NCBI GenBank assembly: GCA_025362415.1
Contig: JANYGM010000421.1
Span: 1 to 13,108 of the forward strand
Direction of reading: 5' to 3'
DNA length: 13,108 nucleotides
Source of the DNA: a bacterium
GTDB taxonomy: Bacteria > Bacteroidota > Bacteroidia > Cytophagales > Thermonemataceae
The position numbers were made by a program, and so were the translations under genes. Below, one piece after another: positions 1 through 6,069 of this stretch (positions are counted from its first letter, which is position 1; each line of letters begins with the position of its first letter). Under the pieces are notes generated by a model. That model made no database searches and had not been told where the DNA came from. It saw only the letters and a list, made by a program, of their open reading frames with translations.

Positions 1-946
1 GGGAAGCAGAACTTTTGCGCCCTGTGAGTAGCGTATGTATTGCGCCCACCTGCACGAGCCAAGGCACATAAACGGCATTTTCAACAGGATCCCAATTCCA
101 ATAACCACCAAAATTGAGTGTTTCATATGCCCAATACGCACCCATTAAGATACCCACGCCCAAAATAGTGCAACCAAGCAAACTCCACGCCAAAGCAGGG
201 CGTATCCATTCAGTTAGGCGTTTTTGCCACAAACCAGCCATAGCAAATGCAAAAGGCACTAATGTCAGGGCAAAACCTAAAAATAAAGTTGGTGGGTGAA
301 TAACCATCCAATAATTTTGAAGAAGTAGGTTCAGTCCCTGCCCATCTGTTGGCACAAAATCAGGGTTATAAACGCCTTTCAAAACAGGATTATAAACAGG
401 AATATCTAATACATTACGAGTGAGGATAAAAGGAGAACTACCAATTTTGAGTGTATCAAAAAACACAACGCCCAAAATCATAGATACTAAAAACAACTGC
501 ACAGTTGCAAAAATGGTCATTACAGGAGCTTCCCACGTTTTATTTGTCTTGATAAGGATAAGACCCAACAACACATTCCAGAAAATCCAAAGCAAAAAAC
601 TGCCTTCTTGCCCTTCCCAAAAACAAGAAATCATATAATAAACAGGCAACTGGTTGGAAGAATGGTCGTAGGCATAAAAATACTCGTATTTATGTGCGTA
701 GATAATGTAGAAAAGCGCACCAATAATGCCCAAAACTGCGCCAGAATGAATATAAAAAGCAGTACGAGAGAATTTGAACCAACTTTTTGTAATGCTATTT
801 TGATTAGCATTTAAAGTATTATCCAAAAGATTTGTATTATCTGTGCTGTTTGTAGCTTTAAAATAACCAAAAACCGCTATGATGGCAGACACAAACGCCA
901 AAATGACGAAAAAATGCCCAAGATTGCCAACGAATGTATTTATCAT
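1..946 (-). CDS. ccmF: Cytochrome c heme lyase CcmF, N-terminal 315 residues (runs off left edge)
   Basis: Multi-pass inner-membrane protein that takes part in attaching heme to apocytochrome c on the periplasmic side. Reading leftward from the ATG at 946-944, translation begins MINTFVGNLGHFFVILAF and stays open to the window edge. Two CcmF/CcsA-superfamily signatures are visible: the periplasmic segment FWEGQEGSFLLW around residue 110 and the tryptophan-rich heme-handling motif GGYWNWDPVENA at about 281-292. Several hydrophobic stretches fit transmembrane helices. The WEGQEGS segment favours CcmF over the shorter system-II CcsA, although Bacteroidota annotations use both names. The gene is incomplete only because the window ends. 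It is divergent from the lipoprotein gene at 1174. The start is preceded by an A/T-rich leader without Shine-Dalgarno, and a TAnnTTTG box lies about 50 nt upstream. Confidence 0.93.
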   Translation of the reverse strand, partial: MINTFVGNLGHFFVILAFVSAIIAVFGYFKATNSTDNTNLLDNTLNANQNSITKSWFKFSRTAFYIHSGAVLGIIGALFYIIYAHKYEYFYAYDHSSNQLPVYYMISCFWEGQEGSFLLWIFWNVLLGLILIKTNKTWEAPVMTIFATVQLFLVSMILGVVFFDTLKIGSSPFILTRNVLDIPVYNPVLKGVYNPDFVPTDGQGLNLLLQNYWMVIHPPTLFLGFALTLVPFAFAMAGLWQKRLTEWIRPALAWSLLGCTILGVGILMGAYWAYETLNFGGYWNWDPVENAVYVPWLVQVGAIHTLLTGRKSSAS

Positions 947-994
947 AAATGAATTACGAAAATGTATTACTAATTAAATTTGTTAAATTTGGTG

Positions 995-1002
995 CAAATG
1001 TA
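995..1002 (-). promoter_or_regulatory. Possible Bacteroidota -7 box (TACATTTG) upstream of ccmF
   Basis: On the minus strand the octamer TACATTTG matches the TAnnTTTG -7 consensus of the Bacteroidota primary sigma factor. It would start transcription about 40 nt ahead of the ccmF ATG at 946. No TTTG -33 box is present at the usual 19-nt spacing, so support is partial. The same 227-bp divergent gap also holds two plus-strand TAAATTTG matches (975-982, 984-991). They would give the lipoprotein gene a leader of about 170-180 nt, and in such AT-rich DNA they may be chance. Confidence 0.35.
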
Positions 1003-1173
1003 AGAAAAAATGCGCTAATTTGCAGTAAATTTTAACATTCTGCTATAATTGAATGTTTGAAAAAACTCTTCAAATTTCTTATTTGTATTCTTTTATGTGA
1101 TAACAAATACAATAAAATATTTTAATTCTCGTATTAGTATAGAATTTTATTTTAACATTTTTTTTTCTCGTGT

Positions 1174-2199
1174 ATGAAAATTATAAAGTATTTTTTAGTA
1201 GTAGGATTATGTAATATCCTCCTTTTCAATGGTATCACTTCTTGTAAAAAGAAAACAGATGATACAGTGCCTGTTTCCACTATTGGCGGAGCTTGTACAA
1301 GTGCCACAACGCTAGCAAGTGTAGAAAATATACAAATTTTCCCTGCAGACCACCCACTTAATACAGATATTTCAGGATTAGCAAAAGATAGCAAATCAGA
1401 TGCTATTATTGCTAATATTGGGCTTACACGTGGTTTGAAAGCAGATTTTGGAAGTGGCTTGTATGAAGGTGCAAAAATTGGTGTGCCTTTTGTTGTTGTT
1501 TGTGCTAATCAAACAAAAGTACCAATTATCTACCGTGAAAATGGTTATGATGGCAATTATGGAAGTGAAAGTGAAGCGGGTCCGTTTCCTATTCCGCTTA
1601 ATGCGCCTATTGAAGGTAGTGGAGGAGCGCAAAGTGGTGATAGTCATGTGATAGCTGTGGACATTGATAATAAAAAATTGTATGAATTGTATAATGCCAG
1701 CATAAATGGCTCTAGTTGGGAAGCCTCTTGTGGTGCTCTTTTTGACCTTCAAACAAATACTTTTCGTCCTGCTAGTTGGACTTCTGCAGATGCTGCGGGG
1801 TTACCTATTTTCCCTTGTTTGGTGAGATATGATGAAGTTGCATCTGGCACAATAGACCACGCAATCCGTTTTACTATCTCAAAATCAAAAACATTTAAGG
1901 GCTATATTCACCCTGCAAGGCATTTAGTCAATGGTACTGGTGGCTTAAGTAATTCTCTGCCAATGGGAACCCGTTTGCGTTTGCGTGCAGATTTTGATGT
2001 TAGCACTTATCCAAAAAACATACAAGTTATTCTTGTTGCTATGAAAAAATACGGAATAATACTTGCAGATATTGGTAGTGATATGTACATTACAGGCGCA
2101 CCAGATGAGCGTTGGAATAATGATGAATTGCAACAACTGGGCAATGTAAAAGCAGGAGATTTTATTGTAACACAAATGGGAACAGTAGTAACACAATAA
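1174..2199 (+). CDS. Secreted lipoprotein of a conserved family of unknown function
   Basis: 341 residues. The N-terminus is a lipoprotein signal: a basic start, a hydrophobic core (residues 5-19), and lipobox ITSC with Cys24 as the predicted lipidated residue, followed by KKK. The mature part has no repeats or membrane segments. Distinctive stretches are PADHPLNTDISGL (57-69), a Gly/Pro-rich region (FPIPLNAPIEG, 138-148), SGDSHVIAVD (154-163), WTSADAAGLPI (202-212), DHAIRFTIS (228-236) and a C-terminal block ILADIGSDMYITGAPDERWN (296-315). I recall similar proteins, with the WTSADAAGLPI and DHA-RFT motifs, as uncharacterised secreted proteins in myxobacteria, actinomycetes and proteobacteria; this is from memory, not a search. 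No enzymatic function can be assigned. The start is the only ATG ahead of the signal peptide. The gene stands alone and ends in a strong terminator. Confidence 0.85.
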   Translation: MKIIKYFLVVGLCNILLFNGITSCKKKTDDTVPVSTIGGACTSATTLASVENIQIFPADHPLNTDISGLAKDSKSDAIIANIGLTRGLKADFGSGLYEGAKIGVPFVVVCANQTKVPIIYRENGYDGNYGSESEAGPFPIPLNAPIEGSGGAQSGDSHVIAVDIDNKKLYELYNASINGSSWEASCGALFDLQTNTFRPASWTSADAAGLPIFPCLVRYDEVASGTIDHAIRFTISKSKTFKGYIHPARHLVNGTGGLSNSLPMGTRLRLRADFDVSTYPKNIQVILVAMKKYGIILADIGSDMYITGAPDERWNNDELQQLGNVKAGDFIVTQMGTVVTQ

Positions 2200-2241
2200 A
2201 AAATGGTTTAAAATAGTGTTTAGGAAAACAACGAAAAAACC

Positions 2242-2272
2242 AAGCCTTTCCGAAGTTTGGAAAGGCTTTTTT
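2242..2272 (+). terminator. Rho-independent terminator after the lipoprotein gene
   Basis: Ten-bp perfect stem (AAGCCTTTCC, 2242-2251, pairing with 2259-2268), a 7-nt loop GAAGTTT, and a run of six T at 2267-2272. It begins 43 nt past the lipoprotein stop. A-rich sequence on the left side means it could also work leftward, but no minus-strand gene arrives from the right. The core resembles the hairpin at 6815-6845. Confidence 0.85.
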
Positions 2273-2306
2273 ACAAACCAAAATCAAAAGCCGCTAAACT
2301 ACTCAA

Positions 2307-2412
2307 ATGACCAAAGAACTAGAAAATTTGCTTTGAGAATAGGGATTTAGGAGTTATTGTGGTTCAAAATTTCAAAAAAGAATTTAAAATGTATTTTGTG
2401 AAATATATTTAA
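2307..2412 (+). pseudogene. Decayed copy of a short Cytophagales protein (N-terminal fragment, frameshifted)
   Basis: An ATG at 2307 reads MTKELENLL and stops at 2334-2336. In the frame two bases on, from 2335, reading continues ENRDLGVIVVQNFKKEFKMY and ends at the stop 2410-2412. Joined across a frameshift, this resembles the intact small ORF on the opposite strand at 3167-3024, which starts MSKEFENLL and contains LGLLLAQNFRKEFKHFF. The nucleotide match is close at CAAAATTTC(A/G)AAAAGA(A/G)TTTAAA. About 20-25 nt are missing between the two conserved blocks, so the open frame is broken. I infer a dead gene copy. The pattern is reminiscent of the helical N-terminus of leucine-rich-repeat proteins in Cytophagales, but that link is from memory. 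Confidence 0.5.
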
Positions 2413-2479
2413 TTTTAGTCGGAATATACTGAAAAAAGACTTAAAACAGAAGTAAGTAGCTCATTATATTATACAGTAA

Positions 2480-2854
2480 ATGGAACAAAATTTAAGTTTA
2501 TTTGAAAGAATTGGTGGTATGGAAGCTGTAACTGCTGCAGTAGATATTTTTTACACCAAAGTACTTGCTGATGAAAAAATAAAGCATTTTTTTGCTAGTA
2601 CTAATATGCCTATGCAGTTGGGTAAAATGAAATCTTTTTTGGCATATGCCTTTGGTGCGCCCACGCATATTGCAGTGTACACAGGAAAGAAAATGAGAGA
2701 TGCTCACGCCCATCTTTCTATTACGGAAGAACACTTTAATATTGTTGCAAACCACTTAGTTGTTACATTGCAAGAATTAGGGGTGGCTAACGACTTAGTG
2801 GAAGAAGTTACAGAAATTGCCTTAAGTACAAAAAAAGATGTATTAGGATTATAA
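2480..2854 (+). CDS. glbN: Group 1 truncated haemoglobin (TrHbN/GlbN-like)
   Basis: Cytoplasmic 2-over-2 globin of 124 residues, normal length for group 1. In this family the role is reversible O2 binding and NO detoxification or dioxygenation. Visible landmarks are LFERIGGMEAV (N-terminal, 7-17), FYTKVLADEKI (24-34) carrying the B10 tyrosine Tyr25, an E-helix segment QLGKMKSFLAYAFGAP (46-61), and DAHAHLSITEEHF (74-86), in which His76 aligns with the proximal heme ligand F8. By alignment with cyanobacterial and mycobacterial trHbN, the distal positions would be E7 Gln46, E10 Lys49 and E11 Met50; these assignments were made by eye. Both Gly-Gly/Gly-Ala turns typical of group 1 are present. The gene is monocistronic and flanked by inverted remnants of another gene. 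The start follows an A-rich leader with no Shine-Dalgarno. Confidence 0.93.
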   Translation: MEQNLSLFERIGGMEAVTAAVDIFYTKVLADEKIKHFFASTNMPMQLGKMKSFLAYAFGAPTHIAVYTGKKMRDAHAHLSITEEHFNIVANHLVVTLQELGVANDLVEEVTEIALSTKKDVLGL

Positions 2855-2912
2855 CTTAGACAACAAGATTACTAAGTAATGCATTGCAAATAACTTCCTA
2901 ATTTTCTTCTTA

Positions 2913-2993
2913 CTGCAAAGGCGCAAAGTTTAAATACACGCAAAGAACGCAAGGTTATTACTGTTTCTTTGTATTTCTTTGCGTTCTTTGCAG
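2913..2993. repeat. Palindromic intergenic repeat with GCAAAGAACGCAA arms
   Basis: GCAAAGAACGCAA at 2940-2952 is matched perfectly by its reverse complement at 2979-2991 (13-bp arms, 26-nt spacer). An outer partial copy, CTGCAAAGGCGCAAAG at 2913-2928, shares the GCAAAG words, and CTGCAAAG there can also pair with CTTTGCAG at 2986-2993. From memory, intergenic elements built of TTTGCGTTCTTTGCG and GCGCAAAG words are frequent in Bacteroidota and some other environmental bacteria. There is no open reading frame and no poly-T tail, so it is not a standard terminator. Confidence 0.7.
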
Positions 2994-3023
2994 TTAAAAA
3001 TAACTTAGTTAAATTGTAGGAAT

Positions 3024-3167
3024 TTATTTGCAACACATTACCAACTCACAATTAAAAAAATGTTTAAACTCTTTTCTGAAATTTTGTGCCAACAAAAGCC
3101 CCAAACGCACATTAACAGAAATGCCACTTTTAAGCAATTCTAATAAATTTTCAAATTCTTTGGACAT
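3024..3167 (-). CDS. 47-residue small ORF, probable remnant of a larger gene
   Basis: Reading leftward from the ATG at 3167-3165, the 47-codon frame starts MSKEFENLLELLKSGISVNV, continues RLGLLLAQNFRKEFKHFF and ends with TAA at 3026-3024. The first 38 residues are amphipathic and helical-looking. The last nine (NCELVMCCK) look like read-through into unrelated sequence. A second, frameshifted copy of the same block lies inverted at 2307-2412 on the other side of the globin gene. It may be a small expressed protein, but the second decayed copy and the unrelated tail favour a truncated 5' end of a paralogous family. It resembles, from memory, the N-terminal helical cap of Cytophagales leucine-rich-repeat proteins. 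It lies 70 nt downstream of the ion-channel stop on the same strand. Confidence 0.45.
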   Translation of the reverse strand: MSKEFENLLELLKSGISVNVRLGLLLAQNFRKEFKHFFNCELVMCCK

Positions 3168-3204
3168 TGTTTAATGGTTAGGAGTAAAATGAAATTTTTT
3201 ATGC

Positions 3205-3232
3205 TCGTACTTCATACCTCGTACTTCGTACC
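3205..3232 (-). repeat. Heptamer array A: four units of RGTAYGA after the ion-channel gene
   Basis: In the sense of the upstream gene, four consecutive 7-mers run GGTACGA, AGTACGA, GGTATGA, AGTACGA. The array starts 5 nt after the TAG stop at 3240-3238. It has the same unit length, copy number and placement as the arrays at 8257 and 8552. It has no self-complementary hairpin beyond the GTAC words and no T-run. Confidence 0.8.
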
Positions 3233-3237
3233 TTTTC

Positions 3238-4269
3238 CTAATGCCAAACCGCAAGCGCAATAGAAACGGCATTTATCAGAAAATAAATGATAGCAATAGA
3301 CCACGCTACTATTTTATTGGTGCTTTTAGCGAGATTTTTGAGTTTATTATCTTCACTTTGTTGCAAAATAAGGGCAGAAAAAGCTATAATAACAAAAATC
3401 ATTACAAATGTAAGGGCGTGCAAAGTATCAACAATAGTCAAAGTAGAACTTGTAGGAAGATAGCTATCTATCATATATTTATTTCCAACACCTGCAAAAA
3501 GCCCGCCCACAGGCACGCCAAAGCGAGGTTCTGCAAACTCAGGGTCAATAAAAAAGCTCACAAAGGAAATAGCAAAGGCAATATACATTCCTGAAAATAA
3601 CTTAAAAAACAGTTCCCACGCATCTCGTTTGATTTCCATAGTGATGGTAAACCTAGAATAATCAGTTTCTTGTTTTTTGAGCGTATTGTCGCCAAAACTT
3701 GTTTTGTAGGCACTAATGCCTGTACTTAGCTTAAAATTAGTTATTTCCCAGCCTTCAATTGTTAGCGTAGGGTCATAAGATTTGCCTAGTGTATCCACCT
3801 TAAAAACAAGTTTTTTATTGTCTAATTGTGGATTTTCTATGTCAATTTTGAGGGTTTGCTTGTCAAATGGGAAATATTCTACATTCCAAGATTGTTTCAT
3901 AAGACATTTAAGCTTCATTTGCAACCAACCTTCATTTCCTAGTTTTTCCACTATCAAATTATCTACTTTTACTTCTTTTGCGTTAGGGATTTCCACGTCT
4001 TTTTCTGTGTTAGCAATACTACCTTTATGCAACATCCAAAGCCAAAGACGTGCAGTATATTGTTGAGCAGGGAAATCCAAGTCGTGCAAGCTAATCACAT
4101 AGCAACCCACACGCACTGTGTCAGGCGTTGTTTTTGATGATTGCGTACTTGCTAGTGTATCAATATCTTTGGTTTGTGTAGTAAGGTTAGTTTTTTGTGC
4201 CTTACTAGCTAATGAAAATAATAAGAAGCTAAGTAAGAAAAAAATAAAAAATAAATATTTATTAGTCAT
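3238..4269 (-). CDS. Pentameric ligand-gated ion channel (bacterial Cys-loop-receptor homologue)
   Basis: 343 residues, in the usual size range of bacterial pLGICs (GLIC/ELIC-type). Order: signal peptide 1-24 (hydrophobic, cleavage near ASKA-Q); a Ser/Thr-rich linker; a beta-rich extracellular domain about 50-215 with VGCYVISLHDLDFPAQQYTARLW (residues 54-76) and the loop signature YFPFDKQTL (132-140); then four membrane segments: TM1 about 219-241, TM2 about 250-267 (pore), TM3 about 278-302 and TM4 about 319-341. The pre-TM1 region (KRDAWELFF) and the pre-M2 region EPRFG fit the family. The second Cys of the eukaryotic Cys-loop is absent, as in most prokaryotic members. TM2 is glycine-rich (VPVGGLFAGVG), unlike the Ser/Thr-lined pore of GLIC. 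Ligand and ion selectivity are unknown. It starts 25 nt after the PIN-like gene stop, so cotranscription with the ATPase-PIN pair is plausible. It is followed by heptamer array A. Confidence 0.88.
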   Translation of the reverse strand: MTNKYLFFIFFLLSFLLFSLASKAQKTNLTTQTKDIDTLASTQSSKTTPDTVRVGCYVISLHDLDFPAQQYTARLWLWMLHKGSIANTEKDVEIPNAKEVKVDNLIVEKLGNEGWLQMKLKCLMKQSWNVEYFPFDKQTLKIDIENPQLDNKKLVFKVDTLGKSYDPTLTIEGWEITNFKLSTGISAYKTSFGDNTLKKQETDYSRFTITMEIKRDAWELFFKLFSGMYIAFAISFVSFFIDPEFAEPRFGVPVGGLFAGVGNKYMIDSYLPTSSTLTIVDTLHALTFVMIFVIIAFSALILQQSEDNKLKNLAKSTNKIVAWSIAIIYFLINAVSIALAVWH

Positions 4270-4294
4270 TTTGTTAAGTTTAAATTATAAAATT

Positions 4295-4774
4295 TTAATC
4301 ATTATAGGGCAAGTCTTCTGGTCTTTTTGCTACTGTTGCCGTAAATTTAGGAAAACTCTCAATATCTTTCGTGAATTTATCATCATAAGAAAGCGCAAAT
4401 TTTCTATCAGATAAGAAAATTATAGGCAAAAGTTCCCAATCTTGGTGATTACTTTCAAAGTTTTTGATTACTTTTTTTGAAAAATATACTTGTTTAAAGG
4501 TATTTATTTCATCAACGGAGAACTTTATTAGTCTTCCTTCTCGTGTGAGTGTGTCAATAATTACAGGAATAGAACTGCTACTGGTTGCACCTTTTGAGGA
4601 TTTAAAATACTCAATAAGTAGTTTTTGAGAAACAACCAAATGTGCAAAATTATCTTTATTTTCTTCTTTTGAGTCAAAAAACATCAACCACTTGGTTAAT
4701 TTGATGTATTCTGGGTCTTGTGGATTAGAGAATTTGCTGGCAACATTATTATCAATAAATATATCTTTTTTCAT
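4295..4774 (-). CDS. PIN-like nuclease domain protein paired with an AAA ATPase
   Basis: 159 residues with the outline of a PIN-domain RNase fold. The first strand ends in an Asp (IFIDNNV, Asp8), a helix carries SQKLLIEYF with Glu55, and a region HQDWELLPIIFLSDRKFALSYDDKF (110-134) follows, containing Asp112 and the S-x-D type Asp131/Asp132. This spacing resembles the acidic Mg2+-binding quartet of PIN nucleases. There is no signal peptide, so it is cytoplasmic. The match is by motif only, and an uncharacterised non-catalytic relative is possible. The gene follows the ATPase gene with a 21-nt gap, which strongly suggests one transcript and a joint function. No conventional antitoxin (VapB-like) is present, so the ATPase is the likely controlling partner. 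Confidence 0.65.
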   Translation of the reverse strand: MKKDIFIDNNVASKFSNPQDPEYIKLTKWLMFFDSKEENKDNFAHLVVSQKLLIEYFKSSKGATSSSSIPVIIDTLTREGRLIKFSVDEINTFKQVYFSKKVIKNFESNHQDWELLPIIFLSDRKFALSYDDKFTKDIESFPKFTATVAKRPEDLPYND

Positions 4775-4795
4775 ATTTTGGCTTAATTTGTGGCG

Positions 4796-6001
4796 TTAGT
4801 TCATAGCATTGATAGCAATTTCCATTACGTCCATCATATAAGTTTTAAAAAAATTGTCAGGCGCACCAATAATTTGCCCTTTTTTGTTAAAACTAATTTT
4901 ATGAACAATATTCTTATCTCCTTCATTATCAATGAATAATACTTTTACATCTTCTTCTTTAATATTCCCTTTGACAATTTCCAACCTGATTTTATTGATA
5001 AGGTACTCGCTATGTGTTTCAACGACATAATTTTTGTCATTTTCTTTCACTTGTTTGGTCAAATACTCTCCAAAGGCAGATTGCACGCTTGGGTGCAGGT
5101 GAATTTCGGGCTGTGCCACAAAAAGGGTAGAGGCTTTTGGAAGTTGCAAATCTGCCACTATTATTGGTAAAAACTGCGAAAGTCCAAAACCAACATCATT
5201 CAAGGACGTTGAAATGCCATTTTCTTTGATTTGTACTGCCATTTCAATTCTGCCACCATCTAGGCGTTTAGATTTGATAGTTTGCAATAAATGCAAATCT
5301 TTGAGAATTTGTGTAAGTTCGTTAAATTTCTTTTTATCTCGCAGTTCCCATAAAATAATTTGGTCTAAATAACCTTCTCCAATGCTATTTACTTTGAGTT
5401 TTGTCTTAGTATTTTCCAAATGAGTGCGCTCCGGAGCTAAACGAAAAGAACTAATAAAATTGATTTGTTCATCATAATTTTTAAAAATATTTGTAATATT
5501 AACAGAATGTTCTAATATTTTAATTTGATTACTAGGTTTAAGTTTATTTGCCCATTTTTCCTTAAATGTTTCTTGAGAATATCTATTTGTATTATACACT
5601 AAATCAAAAAAAAAGTTATTTTCTTCAGATTGCAAAGAAAGGCTAAAATAGCTTTTATCAGTTTTTAATTCCAATAATTTTGGTAATTTATTTTCTATAT
5701 CTTCTCCCCAAACTGTTTGAATAGACGTAATTACATCATCTTTAAATGTAAAATCCAGTTTTATATTTTCTCTTTGATGATTATAAGAAACCTCCTTAAA
5801 ATCACCCATATTGACATATTTCCCATTGGTAGAAAACTGCAGAGGAAATTCTCCAGACTGAATTGCGCCCAAAATACTGTAAATAATAGAACTTTTCCCA
5901 CTACTATTTGCGCCTGTTAGTAGTGTGATTTTGCCAAATTCAATGTCTGTTTTTGTATGAAAACATTTAAAATTTTCTATACTAATTTTTTCTAAAATCA
6001 T
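4796..6001 (-). CDS. AAA/ABC-type ATPase, DUF3696-like (OLD-family relative without TOPRIM)
   Basis: 401 residues. The N-terminus ISIENFKCF plus Walker A GANSSGKSS (30-38) is typical of RecF/SMC/OLD-type ATPases. An ABC-signature equivalent, LNDVGFGLSQFLPI (267-280), precedes a Walker B/D-loop LFVAQPEIHLHP (293-304, catalytic Glu299) and an H-loop VVETHSEYLINKIR (326-339). The form AQPEIHLHP and the short C-terminal extension GQIIGAPDNFFKTYM (375-389) are like DUF3696 ATPases. The roughly 230 residues between Walker A and the signature form the variable insert. There is no TOPRIM nuclease domain, so the nuclease role probably falls to the PIN-like protein encoded 21 nt downstream. Such ATPase-nuclease pairs are common in phage defence; that function is inferred here. 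The start codon is the first of the ISIENFK motif and is preceded by an A/T-rich leader. Confidence 0.85.
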   Translation of the reverse strand: MILEKISIENFKCFHTKTDIEFGKITLLTGANSSGKSSIIYSILGAIQSGEFPLQFSTNGKYVNMGDFKEVSYNHQRENIKLDFTFKDDVITSIQTVWGEDIENKLPKLLELKTDKSYFSLSLQSEENNFFFDLVYNTNRYSQETFKEKWANKLKPSNQIKILEHSVNITNIFKNYDEQINFISSFRLAPERTHLENTKTKLKVNSIGEGYLDQIILWELRDKKKFNELTQILKDLHLLQTIKSKRLDGGRIEMAVQIKENGISTSLNDVGFGLSQFLPIIVADLQLPKASTLFVAQPEIHLHPSVQSAFGEYLTKQVKENDKNYVVETHSEYLINKIRLEIVKGNIKEEDVKVLFIDNEGDKNIVHKISFNKKGQIIGAPDNFFKTYMMDVMEIAINAMN

Positions 6002-6041
6002 ATTTTAATGTTTTGCCTTTTTGATAAAATATACTTGTATT

Positions 6042-6063
6042 GCTCCCCTTTGGGGTTGGGGGC
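6042..6063 (-). repeat. C/G-run intergenic element after the YiiX-like gene
   Basis: In the gene sense, beginning 6 nt after the TAA stop, this 22-bp stretch carries two runs of C (GCCCCCAACCCC) followed by AAAGGGGAGC. CCCC-AAA-GGGG can form a small hairpin. Its base content stands out sharply from the AT-rich surroundings. From memory, very similar strings are dispersed in many Bacteroidota genomes. It lies between the YiiX-like stop (6070) and the ATPase start (6001), where it could influence read-through. Confidence 0.55.
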
Positions 6064-6069
6064 TACTTT

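Larger units (their letters stand above)
2855..3237. other. 383-bp gap between the globin and ion-channel genes
   Basis: This convergent gap holds no full-length gene. It contains the GCAAAGAACGCAA inverted-repeat element (2913-2993), a 47-codon small ORF or gene remnant on the minus strand (3167-3024), and a four-unit heptamer array (3205-3232) just past the ion-channel stop codon. I see no clear terminator for the globin gene, although the 2940-2991 inverted repeat could act as one. Confidence 0.6.

Noticed and set aside
975..991. Two TAAATTTG matches as lipoprotein-gene promoters
   Set aside because: No TTTG at the -33 spacing, a leader of over 170 nt, and position in low-complexity AT DNA; mentioned only as a possibility.
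1396..1752. 118-codon minus-strand open frame opposite the lipoprotein gene
   Set aside because: Low-complexity Ile/Thr-rich shadow; the plus strand has a lipobox and a full-length coherent protein.
3024..3167. Antitoxin for the neighbouring PIN-like gene
   Set aside because: It lies beyond the ion-channel gene, about 1.1 kb from the PIN-like gene, lacks a DNA-binding motif, and has a decayed paralogue at 2307-2412.
4796..6001. Full OLD nuclease or Gabija GajA
   Set aside because: No TOPRIM motifs follow the ATPase domain and no UvrD-like helicase is adjacent.
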